A stretch of 63,980 nucleotides of DNA from Salinicola rhizosphaerae. Lineage in GTDB: Bacteria; Pseudomonadota; Gammaproteobacteria; Pseudomonadales; Halomonadaceae. This document shows positions 17,286 through 26,765 of the stretch, in pieces. Position 1 is the first letter of the stretch, and the number at the start of each line of letters is the position of its first letter. The DNA is taken from contig NZ_BMZI01000007.1 in assembly GCF_014652715.1 (NCBI RefSeq), forward strand, positions 128,275-192,254, read 5' to 3'. A model generated the notes under the pieces. The model did no database searches. It was given only the letters and a program-made list of their open reading frames with translations, and was not told where the DNA came from. The position numbers and the translations under genes are program-made.

Positions 17286-19940
17286 TCAGGCGTCGGCGAG
17301 CGCGCGCTCGACCATCTCGTACACATTGGGCGAAAGCTTCTCGGCCCGAATGCGTTCGAGTTCGGCTTTCATCAGCGCCTGGCGAGTCTCGTCGAAGCGT
17401 TGCCAGCGAGTCAGCGGCGTGATGATTCGTGCGGCGATCTCCGGGTTGAGGCGATTGAGTTCGATCACCACATCCGCAAGCAACTTGTAACCCTCGCCAT
17501 CGAGCCGATGGAAATTGACCCGGTTCTGGGCGAAGGCGCCAATCAGCGCGCGTACCTTGTTCGGGTTCTTGAGCGAGAACAGCGGATGGTTCATCAGGAA
17601 ACGTACGCGCTCGAGCACGTCGGCTTGCGGGCGGGTGACCTGAATCGTGAACCACTGATCCATCACCAGCGGATCGTGCGCCCACTTCTCGCCGAACGCC
17701 TTCAAGGCGGGCTCGGCCAGATCGGATCGGTCGCTGTGAGCCAGTAGCGTCAGCGCCGCCCGCACGTCGGTCATGTTGGCGCCTTGATCGAGCTGCTGCT
17801 GCGTCAGCGTCACGGCCTCTTCGTCCTCCACGCTCATCAGATACGCCAGCGCCACGTTCTTGAGCCGGCGCTCGGCGATCTGCTCCGGCGTCGGCGCGTA
17901 CGCCTCGTCCGACCGGTTGTCATGGTAGACGGCGAGAAATTCGTCACGCAGCTGCCAGGCCAGCGACTGACGGACGAACTCGCGGGCGGCATGGATGGCG
18001 TCGACGTCGACGACCGGCTGCTGCTCGGCGATGTAGGCCTCCGACGGTAGTGTCAGCATCTCCGCCAGCACGGCCTTGTCGTCACTCGCCTCGGTCAAAA
18101 GCGCCCGGTAAGCGTCGACCAGGCGCACGTCCATCACCTTCTCGACGCCGTTGCGGTGCGCCGCGATGAGATCGTCGAGCGCCAGCAGGGTCAGGCGCTG
18201 CCCGGCGTCCCAGCGATTGAAGCCGTCCGAATCATGCGTGAGCAAGAAGGCGAGATCCTCACGCGAGTAGGGATAGCGCAGCTTGACCGGCGCCGAGAAG
18301 CCGCGCAGCAGTGACGGCACCGGCGCCTCTTCGACGTCGGTAAAGACGAAGGTCTGCTCGGCCTCACGCAGGTGAATGACGCCATCCTTGCCGAGCGTCT
18401 GCGTTTCGCCGGATTCATCGGTCAGCTTGAGCGTGAGGTCATGACCGGATTTGGTACCGACCAGCCCCATGCGAACTGGAATGTGCAGCGGCAGCTTGTC
18501 GAACTGGCCCGGCGTCGCCGGGGTGCGTTGCGAAAGGCGCAGATGATAGTGGCCCGTGGCGTAATCGTATTCGCCGTGCGCGTCGATCTCCGGCGTGCCC
18601 GCCTGCGCGTACCAGCGCATGAACTGGTTCAGATCGAGTCCGGAAACTTCTGCCATGCAGGCGACGAAGTCTTCGATACGCACCGCCTGACCATCGAAGC
18701 GCTCGAAGTAGAGATCGCTACCGCGGCGGAAGTCGTCCCAGCCCAGCAGATGGCGCAGCATGCGCACCACTTCTGCCCCTTTTTCGTAGATCGTCAACGT
18801 GTAGAAGTTGGAGATCTCGATGTAGTGATCGGGGCGCACCGGGTGCGCGGTCGGTCCGGCGTCCTCGGCGAACTGTGCCGTGCGGAAAAACGAGACGTCT
18901 TCGATGCGCTTGACCGGTGCCGAATTGACATCAGCGGAGAAGGTCTGGTCGCGGAAAACGGTAAAGCCCTCTTTCAAGGAGAGCTGAAACCAGTCGCGGC
19001 AGGTAACGCGATTGCCCGACCAGTTATGGAAGTACTCGTGGGCGACGATGCCCTCGACACGCTGGAAAGTCGCATCGGTGGCGGTCTGCGGATGCGTCAG
19101 CACGGCCGCCGAATTGAAGATGTTGAGCCCCTTGTTCTCCATCGCGCCCATATTGAAGTCGTTGACGGCAACGATCATGAAGCGGTCGAGATCGTACTCG
19201 CGCCCGTAAGTCTCCTCGTCCCACTTCATCGAGCGTTTGAGCGAGGCCATCGCATGCTCGGTCTTGTCGAGATTTTCCGGCTCGACCCAGATCTGCAGTA
19301 GCACCTCGCGGCCGCTCATCGTCGTGAAGTGGTCCTCGACCTTCTCCAGGCTACCGGCAACCAGCGCGAACAGATAGGCGGGCTTGGGATGTGGGTCTTC
19401 CCAGGTGACGAAATGACGCCCATTGGGCAGCTCACCCTTCTCGACCGGATTGCCGTTGGAGAGCAGCACCGGTAGCGTCTTGGCGTCGCCGATCACGGTT
19501 GTCGAGAAGGTCGCCATGACGTCCGGGCGATCCGGATAGAACGTGATCCGGCGGAAGCCCTCCGGCTCGCACTGGGTGCAGAACATGCCGTTTGAACGGT
19601 AGAGCCCTTCGAGCGCGGTATTGGCATCCGGGTCGATTTCCACCTCGGTGTCGAGCTGGAAGCGGGCCGGTACCCGTGTGATCGTCAGCCCCTTCTCGTC
19701 TTCCTGAAACTCATGCGGTTCGAGCGGTTGGCCATCGATTGCCACGCTGACGAGCGTCAATGCCTCGCCGAAAAGTTCCAGCGGCAGGTCCGCCTCGTCG
19801 CGTTCGGGATGACGCTCCACGTGCAAGCGCGCCTTGACTCGCGTCGCCGACGGGTCGAGATCGAACGTGAGTTCGGTGTGCGTCACTCGATAGGCCGGCG
19901 GCAGGTAATCCTTGAGATAGGTCGCTTGCATCTCTGACAT
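17286..19940 (-). CDS. pepN: Aminopeptidase N (M1 family)
   Basis: PepN is the main cytosolic broad-specificity aminopeptidase. The 884-residue protein has the exopeptidase motif GAMENKG, then HEYFHNWSGN with the two zinc-binding His and the catalytic Glu, and the third ligand in LSLKEGFTVF. The C-terminal helical domain of the E. coli PepN type is complete. ATG 19940 follows AAGGAGCG at the right distance; the 12 codons upstream in frame are not needed. The length matches the family. It appears to be monocistronic. Confidence 0.97.
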   Translation of the reverse strand: MSEMQATYLKDYLPPAYRVTHTELTFDLDPSATRVKARLHVERHPERDEADLPLELFGEALTLVSVAIDGQPLEPHEFQEDEKGLTITRVPARFQLDTEVEIDPDANTALEGLYRSNGMFCTQCEPEGFRRITFYPDRPDVMATFSTTVIGDAKTLPVLLSNGNPVEKGELPNGRHFVTWEDPHPKPAYLFALVAGSLEKVEDHFTTMSGREVLLQIWVEPENLDKTEHAMASLKRSMKWDEETYGREYDLDRFMIVAVNDFNMGAMENKGLNIFNSAAVLTHPQTATDATFQRVEGIVAHEYFHNWSGNRVTCRDWFQLSLKEGFTVFRDQTFSADVNSAPVKRIEDVSFFRTAQFAEDAGPTAHPVRPDHYIEISNFYTLTIYEKGAEVVRMLRHLLGWDDFRRGSDLYFERFDGQAVRIEDFVACMAEVSGLDLNQFMRWYAQAGTPEIDAHGEYDYATGHYHLRLSQRTPATPGQFDKLPLHIPVRMGLVGTKSGHDLTLKLTDESGETQTLGKDGVIHLREAEQTFVFTDVEEAPVPSLLRGFSAPVKLRYPYSREDLAFLLTHDSDGFNRWDAGQRLTLLALDDLIAAHRNGVEKVMDVRLVDAYRALLTEASDDKAVLAEMLTLPSEAYIAEQQPVVDVDAIHAAREFVRQSLAWQLRDEFLAVYHDNRSDEAYAPTPEQIAERRLKNVALAYLMSVEDEEAVTLTQQQLDQGANMTDVRAALTLLAHSDRSDLAEPALKAFGEKWAHDPLVMDQWFTIQVTRPQADVLERVRFLMNHPLFSLKNPNKVRALIGAFAQNRVNFHRLDGEGYKLLADVVIELNRLNPEIAARIITPLTRWQRFDETRQALMKAELERIRAEKLSPNVYEMVERALADA

Positions 19941-20033
19941 GAAACGCTCCTTGTTGTGGGTGAAATCGCCGACCATTCTACCCGCCCGAGCGGATCGATA
20001 TCGAATCCCGAGCGCGAACCCGGTGTGGTGGAA

Positions 20034-20444
20034 TCAGCGACGGTCGGGGGACTTCTCCGGCCACAGTTCCCGTATCGGACACTGCAGACTCGGTAGCGGG
20101 CGCGTCACGATCCAGATCGACAGCGCCACGAGGCCGAGGATCAATCCGACCTTCAGCCACAGCAGAGATACCGCGAAGCCGATGACCACGCAGGAAACGC
20201 TGAGCATGCTCACCGCCATGATCTTGGCATGCCTGGGAATCGCGCGTTCACGCTCCCAGGCCTGAATGGAGGGGCCGAAGCGGGGGTGGGTGCGGATCCA
20301 GTTGGCGAAACGCGGCGAGCCCTTGGAAGCCAGCCAGACGGCTGCCAGCATGAAGCAGGTGGTCGGCATCACCGGCAGGAAAAGACCGATCACGCCCAGC
20401 GCAAAGCTGATGGCGGCCAAGGTGACGTAGATGGCATTGCGCAT
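20034..20444 (-). CDS. ybaN: YbaN family (DUF454) inner-membrane protein
   Basis: The protein has about 136 residues. The YbaN signature appears as GVIGLFLPVMPTTCFML early in the chain, and later as HPRFGPSIQAWERERAIPRHAK. It is expected to have three or four membrane helices, and its function is unknown. The frame is open far upstream, but the ATG at 20444 begins exactly where the family begins, with GGGGAT before it. The gene stands alone. Confidence 0.88.
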   Translation of the reverse strand: MRNAIYVTLAAISFALGVIGLFLPVMPTTCFMLAAVWLASKGSPRFANWIRTHPRFGPSIQAWERERAIPRHAKIMAVSMLSVSCVVIGFAVSLLWLKVGLILGLVALSIWIVTRPLPSLQCPIRELWPEKSPDRR

Positions 20445-20749
20445 GCCGTGATCCCCACTACGATTGGGCGAGACATTCCGTCGTGGTGGATGCCGGAGCC
20501 ACCGCTGAACGTCTTGACGGGTGAAAATGACGATCGACTGCCACAGTGTAAACCAGCTCCAGCTCTCTCCTCCAACGTGTGAGGGATTGAACGTACGAGG
20601 GCTTGCTCGCCTTTTCGGAAGCTCATCGAAGAGCAACGACGACACCACCGTTCACGATCGGGAAATCATTCTTTCGCCACTCTGCCGCTAGTGGCTGCCG
20701 GCGATCGGCGTAGGCTAACGGGAGCTGCTGACCCTCAGGACCCCCGATC

Positions 20750-21547
20750 ATGACCCAGCGTCAAGTGCTCTATCTCTCTCACGGATCGCCAGATCTCACC
20801 CTGGCCGATCACCCCGCCCGCACCTTCCTGCTTGAGCTGGGCCGCGAATTGCCGAAGCCGCGTGGCGCATTGGTGATCTCGGCGCACTTCGAGGCCCCTG
20901 GTCTCGTCGTGGGTGCTGCCGAGAGGCCCGATACATGGCACGATTTCCACGGCTTTCCCGCTGCACTTTACCGCCTGCGATACCCGGCGCCGGGCCTTCC
21001 GACGACCTCCGAGCGGCTGGTCGGCGAGCTCGCCACCGCGGGTATCGATGCTCGCCTGGATCCCGAGCGACCGCTGGATCACGGCATCTGGTCGCCGCTG
21101 TCGCTGATGTGGCCCGAGGCCAATGTGCCGTTGATCCCCGTCAGCGTGCCGATGCAACTCGACGCGCACGGCCAGCTCGCCATCGCCGCCGCACTCGGTC
21201 GCTGGGTCGAAGCGAACGATTTCATGCTGACCGGCTCGGGCGCCGCCACTCACAACCTCGGCGATCGCCATTTCGGCCATGATGCCCCCGATGCCTGGGC
21301 GCAAAAGTTCCACGACTGGGTCATCGATGTCGCCGCCCGCGGCGATCTGGAGGCGATGGCGAATTGGCAGAACGAAGCGCCGAATGCGCGCCATGCCCAC
21401 CCGACACCGGAGCACTTCCTGCCGCTGCTGATGTGCCTGGGCGCCATGGAAGGGAAGTCGCTAGCCGTGCTTCACGAAAGCTTCATGTTCGGTAATCTGA
21501 GCATGCTGGCGCTAGGGAGTGAGGGGATCGGCCCCGAAACTAGCTAA
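20750..21547 (+). CDS. ygiD: DODA-type extradiol ring-cleavage dioxygenase (YgiD family)
   Basis: This 265-residue class III extradiol dioxygenase is related to 4,5-DOPA dioxygenase. The metal-site motifs are LSHGSPDL near the N-terminus, VISAHFEAPG, DHGIWSPL and the later GAATHNLGD. YgiD of E. coli cleaves L-DOPA in vitro, but the bacterial physiological substrate is not known. The gene converges with the AraC regulator of the furoate operon, and the two coding ends overlap by eight bases. I see no functional link to furoate metabolism, because HmfABCDE does not need a ring dioxygenase. Confidence 0.88.
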   Translation: MTQRQVLYLSHGSPDLTLADHPARTFLLELGRELPKPRGALVISAHFEAPGLVVGAAERPDTWHDFHGFPAALYRLRYPAPGLPTTSERLVGELATAGIDARLDPERPLDHGIWSPLSLMWPEANVPLIPVSVPMQLDAHGQLAIAAALGRWVEANDFMLTGSGAATHNLGDRHFGHDAPDAWAQKFHDWVIDVAARGDLEAMANWQNEAPNARHAHPTPEHFLPLLMCLGAMEGKSLAVLHESFMFGNLSMLALGSEGIGPETS

Positions 21548-22391
21548 TGCAGTCGTCCATGACCCGCTGATACTGGCTCGGCGCGGCGCCAATATGTCGC
21601 CGAAAGAAGCGGGTGAAATGCCCCTGCTCGGGGAAACCAAGCGCTAGCGACAACTCGCCGAGCGAGCCATGGCGATTGTCCGAAAGCCAGCGGAAAGCAG
21701 AACGCATGCGGCCCATGTTGGCCAACATCTGTGGCGTCATGCCGGTCGTCCGCTTGAACAATGAGAAGAAATGCGCGCGCGACAGCCCGCATTGGCGAGC
21801 GATCAGATCAATATCTACCGTACCAGGCGGCGCGGCAAGGATGGTCTCCGTGGCCCGGCGAATACGAGCATCATGAAAATCGCCGGCGCTTCCCACACGC
21901 AGCCGAGCGAGATGATGCCAGTCGGAGTGCCGCTCCATGATCGATATCAGCAGATCGAACAGCAGCGACTCCATCGTTTCACGGGATTTGGGGCCGAAAC
22001 TCAGCATCTCCTCGATCAAAACATCGGCTTGACGCCGTATCACCGAGCTCAATTCCACACAGGGATGCAGAAAAAAGTCCGGACGCGCGCTGGTGGAAAG
22101 ATCAGTCTGCAGTGCCGCCAACCAACGTGGCTCTATATAGAGCGCCAGAATCACACTTTCGGAAACGCCAGCCTGATGATCATAGAAATGCGGCTCCCAG
22201 GCATTGATCACAACGGCGGTGTTGTCGGTTAGCGGGAAACGCCGCCCTCGCACCGAGAAAAATGTGTCCTCTCCCGACGCTTTAATCAGTACGTGACATT
22301 CCGAGTGCGCGTGCGGCACCAGTGGTTCGTCCATATCCAGAAGGGCGATCCGTCCGAAACCGCCGTGAAAGATTCGATAAGCGTTCGACAT
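21540..22391 (-). CDS. AraC-family regulator, probably of the furoate operon
   Basis: The 283-residue protein has a cupin-like N-terminal effector domain (PHAHSECHVLIKASG) and a C-terminal double helix-turn-helix (DLIARQCGLSRAHFFSLFKR and LGELSLALGFPEQGHFTRFF). AraC-type regulators with this layout accompany known furoate clusters, such as psfF in Pseudomonas putida Fu1. It sits directly downstream of the carrier gene with 172 bases between them, on the same strand as the whole hmf operon. It is therefore a likely activator that responds to furoate or furoyl-CoA. Its own promoter probably lies in the 172-base gap. Confidence 0.85.
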   Translation of the reverse strand: MSNAYRIFHGGFGRIALLDMDEPLVPHAHSECHVLIKASGEDTFFSVRGRRFPLTDNTAVVINAWEPHFYDHQAGVSESVILALYIEPRWLAALQTDLSTSARPDFFLHPCVELSSVIRRQADVLIEEMLSFGPKSRETMESLLFDLLISIMERHSDWHHLARLRVGSAGDFHDARIRRATETILAAPPGTVDIDLIARQCGLSRAHFFSLFKRTTGMTPQMLANMGRMRSAFRWLSDNRHGSLGELSLALGFPEQGHFTRFFRRHIGAAPSQYQRVMDDCIS

Positions 22392-22563
22392 TGGCGCACA
22401 TCAATCCTGAAGCGTCCCGAAAATGACTCGCGAGAGAAGCGAATGCTGGAAAGATTACCATTGGATACAGACGCCATAGACTTCATGCCACCAAAGGCGA
22501 AGAGGCCACCGCGAAGGTTTGACACCCTTTTCGAGATGGAGCACCGAGCCAATCAAGCATCTC

Positions 22564-23820
22564 TCACTGCGTTCTGACGGTGCGGGAACCAGCGCCTGGC
22601 GCCTCTCTCAGTATGGAGGAGATGATGATACCTGCCACCAGCGCCCAGAACGGAGAGCTGATACCCAGCAGGCTCAGCTTGCTCATCGCCACGACCAACG
22701 CAACGAACGCTCCAACCTGATAACCGACTTGACGGTCGAACGCCTGTTGCAACGCAGCGATCAGCACCCCGATCATCGCGACGCCTGCGACGCTGGCGAT
22801 GAGTGCTTTGGGCAGCGCCATGATGATGGGCACTGCGGCTCCCGCAAATAATCCGAAGGCGCAGAACAGCACCCCATTGACGATCGTCGCGCCGAAGCGG
22901 CGATCACGTGCTTCACCGGCCTGCTCAGACGCGCAGATGGCCGTCATCGGTCCAGCAATATTGGCGTTGTGGCCCCCGAGCAAGCCGGCCAGCACACCAC
23001 CGATGCCGCTAACGATAGTCATCGCATTGATCGGTGGCCGGTAGCCCTCCGCCAGCAACACACCGGTTGCCTGAGCATTCTCCGCGCCCAGCACCAGCGC
23101 CGCCAGCGGCACCGAGATCGCCATGAAGGCGTCCAGCGAGAAGACCGGCAGCGTGAACTGCGGTGCGACCATGGCGATATCCACATTGGCTGTCTGCACC
23201 GCACCACTAGCGTAGGCAACGACGAAGCCGACCACCGCCGCGACCAGCACCGGCGGCACCGACCTGAGAAAGCGCGAGGTCAGGAAAAACGCGATCAGTG
23301 CCGTCCCGGCCACCAGTGGCGCAGCCCCCACCGATTCCACCGCGCCGACGCCAAAGCGGATCAAAGCTCCCGCAATCATCGCCATCACGATCGGCATGGG
23401 CAGCCAGCGCATGATTCGTGACACCCAGCCACTAAGGCCTAACAGCAGCACGATGATGCCGCTCATGATGAAGGCACCGGTCGCCTCCGCAAACGGGATC
23501 GTAACTAGTGCCGTGCTCATGATCGCCGCTCCCGGAATCGAGTAGGCTCCGGTGATCGGCTGACGATAGCGTAGAGCCATTACCAGGCTGATGAGCCCAC
23601 CGAGGAAATAGACGGCGAAGAGCCAGGCGACAGTCTGTCCGTTGCTGAGATGACCAGCATTTGCCGCGCTGATCACGATCAGCGCCGGTCCAGAGCAGCC
23701 GAACAGCGCCGCGACGACGCCGGCGCTAATGGATTTGACGGTGAATGCCGAGAGCAGCCCACCAGTGTCGTTGAGAAGATTGTTCGAAGCCGACGTTTCT
23801 TGATCATTGTCGATTGGCAT
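22564..23820 (-). CDS. BenE-family carboxylate:proton symporter, probable 2-furoate importer
   Basis: The 418-residue integral membrane protein has about twelve helices of the BenE fold. Signatures include GCSGPALIVISAAN, the YRQPITGAYSIPG segment and GGHNANIAGPM. BenE itself carries benzoate. Genes of this type lie next to hmf/psf furoate clusters. The gene starts 50 bases after the stop of hmfE and reads in the same direction, so it is very likely the last operon gene before the regulator and likely imports 2-furoate. The substrate assignment is contextual. Confidence 0.85.
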   Translation of the reverse strand: MPIDNDQETSASNNLLNDTGGLLSAFTVKSISAGVVAALFGCSGPALIVISAANAGHLSNGQTVAWLFAVYFLGGLISLVMALRYRQPITGAYSIPGAAIMSTALVTIPFAEATGAFIMSGIIVLLLGLSGWVSRIMRWLPMPIVMAMIAGALIRFGVGAVESVGAAPLVAGTALIAFFLTSRFLRSVPPVLVAAVVGFVVAYASGAVQTANVDIAMVAPQFTLPVFSLDAFMAISVPLAALVLGAENAQATGVLLAEGYRPPINAMTIVSGIGGVLAGLLGGHNANIAGPMTAICASEQAGEARDRRFGATIVNGVLFCAFGLFAGAAVPIIMALPKALIASVAGVAMIGVLIAALQQAFDRQVGYQVGAFVALVVAMSKLSLLGISSPFWALVAGIIISSILREAPGAGSRTVRTQ

Positions 23821-23869
23821 GGCGTAGCTCCACGATGTTGTTATGTCGGTATTGATCGATCATCAGGGG

Positions 23870-24673
23870 TCATTCGCCATGGAAAACCGCCTTGCGTTTG
23901 CCGTGGAAGGCTTCGACGCCCTCCCGGAAGTCAGCAGAGCTTCGCAAGCGGCTGTAGCAGTGGCCTTCCATCTCGATAGCGACGGATAGCGGCGCATCTT
24001 CGTTATCGTTGATCAATTTCTTCGCCGTGCGCTGGGCCAGCGGCGAGAAGCCACGGAGCTCGTCGACCAGTGCTTGCGTCGCGTTCTCCAGCTCCACGTC
24101 GGCAACGCATTCGGTCGCAATACCCCAATCGAGCGCCGTGGCACCGCTGATCCGTTTAGCCCGCATCACCATGTGCTTGGTACGTGTGATGCCGATAATC
24201 TTCTGCAGCCGGGCGGAGCCGCCCGAGCCGGGAATCTGACCAAGATTCTGCTCGGGCAACGCGTAGCGCGTCGTCTCCGAGGCGATGCGGAAATCGCAGG
24301 CGAGTGAGAGTTCGAAGCCGACGCCGAAGGTGTAGCCCCGGTTGGCGACGATAACCGGTTTCTCACAACGTGCCGGGGCCGCCACGTTCCATGCCAACTT
24401 GGAGACATGCTCGGGTGACGCCTCAAGAAAGCCCTTGATATCGCCGCCGCTGGAGAAGTGCTCGCCTTCGGAGCGCAACACGATCACACGCACATCATCG
24501 TGAGCATCAAGCGCCTCGAACACCTGACGAAGTGCATCACGCTGAGTCATCGCGATAATATTGAACGGCGGCCGATCAAGTACGATGTCGGCTCGCTCAC
24601 GCTCACTGTCGACATGGACATGAAAACCATCGAAGGTGGAAGACAGAAACTCGATAAGCGCAGATTGGGTCAT
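23870..24673 (-). CDS. hmfE: 2-Oxoglutaroyl-CoA hydrolase (HmfE), enoyl-CoA hydratase fold
   Basis: The 267-residue protein has the crotonase fold. The first oxyanion-hole segment is SSGGDIKGFL, and the second is around RGYTFGVGFELSLACDFR and GQIPGSGG. In the furoate pathway HmfE hydrolyses 2-oxoglutaroyl-CoA to 2-oxoglutarate, which enters the citric acid cycle. By sequence alone it could be a general enoyl-CoA hydratase; the operon position after hmfD decides the call. ATG 24673 is chosen because CAGGAG lies upstream, and the open frame beyond it runs into hmfD. Confidence 0.85.
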   Translation of the reverse strand: MTQSALIEFLSSTFDGFHVHVDSERERADIVLDRPPFNIIAMTQRDALRQVFEALDAHDDVRVIVLRSEGEHFSSGGDIKGFLEASPEHVSKLAWNVAAPARCEKPVIVANRGYTFGVGFELSLACDFRIASETTRYALPEQNLGQIPGSGGSARLQKIIGITRTKHMVMRAKRISGATALDWGIATECVADVELENATQALVDELRGFSPLAQRTAKKLINDNEDAPLSVAIEMEGHCYSRLRSSADFREGVEAFHGKRKAVFHGE

Positions 24674-24717
24674 GGAAATCTCCTGGAAATTGATCGATAT
24701 TGCCGAACTTCGACAGC

Positions 24718-26259
24718 TCAATTCGTCGTCAACGAATTGGCCTGCTGGTTCAGTAGGACGCGGCGCAGCACCTTGCCGACCGCGGATTTGGGTACCTCGT
24801 CGACGAACAGATAGCGCCGTGGTCGCTTGAATCGAGCCAGGCCAGCATCGGTGCAGTAATGGTCGAGTGCCTCTTCGTCGATCTCGCCACGTGCCTTGAC
24901 GAAGGCAGCCACAACCTGACCCCACCGCTCATCGGGCAGGCCTGCAACCACGACTTCTTCGACAGCTGGATGCAGCGAGAGCACGTTTTCGATCTCGGCA
25001 GGGCTGACGTTCTCGCCGCCGGTAATGATCAGATCGTCAACTCGCCCCGTGACGAACAGATCCCCTTCCTCGTCGAGATAGCCCATGTCGCTGGTGAAGT
25101 ACCAACCGTCGCGGAGCGCCTTGCGATCCGCATCGGGACGCTTCCAATAACCTTCGAATGCTTCATCGCCGGCGAGATCGGCGATGATCTCCCCCTCTTC
25201 GCCGGGTCCGACCGTCTCCTCCGGCGACTCGGCATCGACCTTGACCACGCGGATTCGCTGATTGAGCGAGGCACGGCCAGAAGATCCGGGTTTGTCACTC
25301 GCCCGCTGATCGATGGTGAAGGTGTAGATTTCGGAACAGCCGTAGTGATTGACGAAAAGACTCGGCGTGAACGCCTGCTCGACGCGTGCCATCAGGCCGG
25401 CACTCATCGCCGCGCCGGCAAAGCCGATCTTGTCGACGCTGGCGACTCGCGAGGGCGCGAACGTCGCATGCTCCAGCAGCATGTGGTAGAGCGTTGGCAC
25501 CAGATAGAGATTGGTCACCGACTCGCGTTCGATCGCTGCCAGTGTCGCCTCGGGATCGAACTTGGGCACGCAGACGAATCGACCATCGATCAATGCCATC
25601 GACAGCAGCGACCGCACCCCCATGGTGTGGTAAAGCGGCATGACGCCCAGCGTTCGCTCATCGTGGCCGTATAGGTTCTGTGCCACGTGTGCCACCGCCG
25701 CGGCACGCTCGGCGCGATGACTGCGCGGTACGCCCTTGGGCTTGCCACTGGTGCCCGAGGTATAGAGCATCAGCGAGATGTCTTCCGGCGATGCACGGCA
25801 GATGACGTCACCGCGCGTATCGGGCGCTTGCCCCAGTAGCGACGTGAAGTCGATACCACCAGGATCCTTGCAATCCCCCACGCTGATGCGCGGAATCTCT
25901 TGCGCCTCCTGGCAGGCAAGCACTGCCTTGGCACCTGCCTCGTCGAAGGCGACACCACATGCCTCGGCATCGTGCAGGCAGTAACTCAGTTCCTGAGTCG
26001 TCGAGCGCCAGTTGACCGGCGTCACGATGATGCCGGCGAACTGACACGCCCAATGCAGCGTCGCCATCTGCCAGCGGTTCTGCATGACGACCACCAGATG
26101 ATCGCCGTGGCCGAGCCCGAGTTCGCCGAGTCCGCGCGCCACGCTCTGAATGTCGTCCAACCACTCGGCATAGGTGCGTCGGAAGTCACCGTCGGTCACG
26201 GCAATGGCCTGCGGTCGGCGCTCGACGGTGGCAAGAAAACTACGTCCGAGATCGAACAT
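24718..26259 (-). CDS. hmfD: 2-Furoyl-CoA synthetase (HmfD), AMP-forming acyl-CoA ligase
   Basis: The 513-residue ANL-superfamily ligase activates the acid with ATP and CoA. The P-loop-like motif is LYTSGTSGKPKGVPR, the A5 motif is HYGCSEIYTF, the A7-A8 region is YFTSDMGYLDEEGDLF and the catalytic Lys lies in PKSAVGKVLRR. In this operon the substrate should be 2-furoate, giving 2-furoyl-CoA. The start at 26259 overlaps the hmfC stop as TGATG, which implies translational coupling. GGAGG lies about ten bases before it. Confidence 0.88.
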   Translation of the reverse strand: MFDLGRSFLATVERRPQAIAVTDGDFRRTYAEWLDDIQSVARGLGELGLGHGDHLVVVMQNRWQMATLHWACQFAGIIVTPVNWRSTTQELSYCLHDAEACGVAFDEAGAKAVLACQEAQEIPRISVGDCKDPGGIDFTSLLGQAPDTRGDVICRASPEDISLMLYTSGTSGKPKGVPRSHRAERAAAVAHVAQNLYGHDERTLGVMPLYHTMGVRSLLSMALIDGRFVCVPKFDPEATLAAIERESVTNLYLVPTLYHMLLEHATFAPSRVASVDKIGFAGAAMSAGLMARVEQAFTPSLFVNHYGCSEIYTFTIDQRASDKPGSSGRASLNQRIRVVKVDAESPEETVGPGEEGEIIADLAGDEAFEGYWKRPDADRKALRDGWYFTSDMGYLDEEGDLFVTGRVDDLIITGGENVSPAEIENVLSLHPAVEEVVVAGLPDERWGQVVAAFVKARGEIDEEALDHYCTDAGLARFKRPRRYLFVDEVPKSAVGKVLRRVLLNQQANSLTTN

Positions 26260-26765
26260 CAGGTCGATTCCTCCAATGCGGCCTGCCGGGTGCCGGCAAC
26301 ATCGAGAACCGCCTGGACGATCCCCGTGTAGCCGGTACACCGACAGAGATGACCCGATAGCATGTCGCGCACCTGCCGCTCGGTCGGAGCGGGAACACGA
26401 CGCAGAAATTCATCGCACGACATCAAAATGCCAGCCGTGCAAAAGCCACACTGCAGGGCATGGTGGCGTCGAAAAGCCAGTTGCAGCTCGCTCATCGTCT
26501 CGCCCTCGTCAAGCGATTCGACGGTATCCACTCGCTGCCCATCGGCTTGCACTGCCAGCATCAAGCAAGAGCGTACTGCGCGACCGTCCACCAAGACCGT
26601 GCAGGCGCCGCAGACGCCGTGCTCGCAGCCAACATGGGTGCCAGTGGCGCCAAGCTGATGGCGCAGAAAGTCGCAGAGTTGCATGCGCGGTTCAGCCTCG
26701 GCGCTACGCGACTGACCATTGAGCGTCAGCGTTGCGCGATGACGCTCATCATGTCGTAGATGCAT
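26259..26765 (-). CDS. hmfC: 2-Furoyl-CoA dehydrogenase [2Fe-2S] subunit (HmfC)
   Basis: The 168-residue subunit is the small one of a xanthine-dehydrogenase family hydroxylase. The plant-type ferredoxin cluster is bound by CEHGVCGACTV plus a following Cys (VRSC), and the second cluster by LQCGFCTAGIL with LCRCTGYTGI. It passes electrons from the molybdenum site in HmfA to the FAD in HmfB. It overlaps the end of hmfB by 17 bases and couples to hmfD. GAGGAGATC precedes the start. Confidence 0.9.
   Translation of the reverse strand: MHLRHDERHRATLTLNGQSRSAEAEPRMQLCDFLRHQLGATGTHVGCEHGVCGACTVLVDGRAVRSCLMLAVQADGQRVDTVESLDEGETMSELQLAFRRHHALQCGFCTAGILMSCDEFLRRVPAPTERQVRDMLSGHLCRCTGYTGIVQAVLDVAGTRQAALEEST

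Noticed and set aside
20750-21547. Dioxygenase gene as part of the furoate pathway
   Set aside because: It is on the opposite strand, and the HmfABCDE route needs no ring-cleaving dioxygenase.
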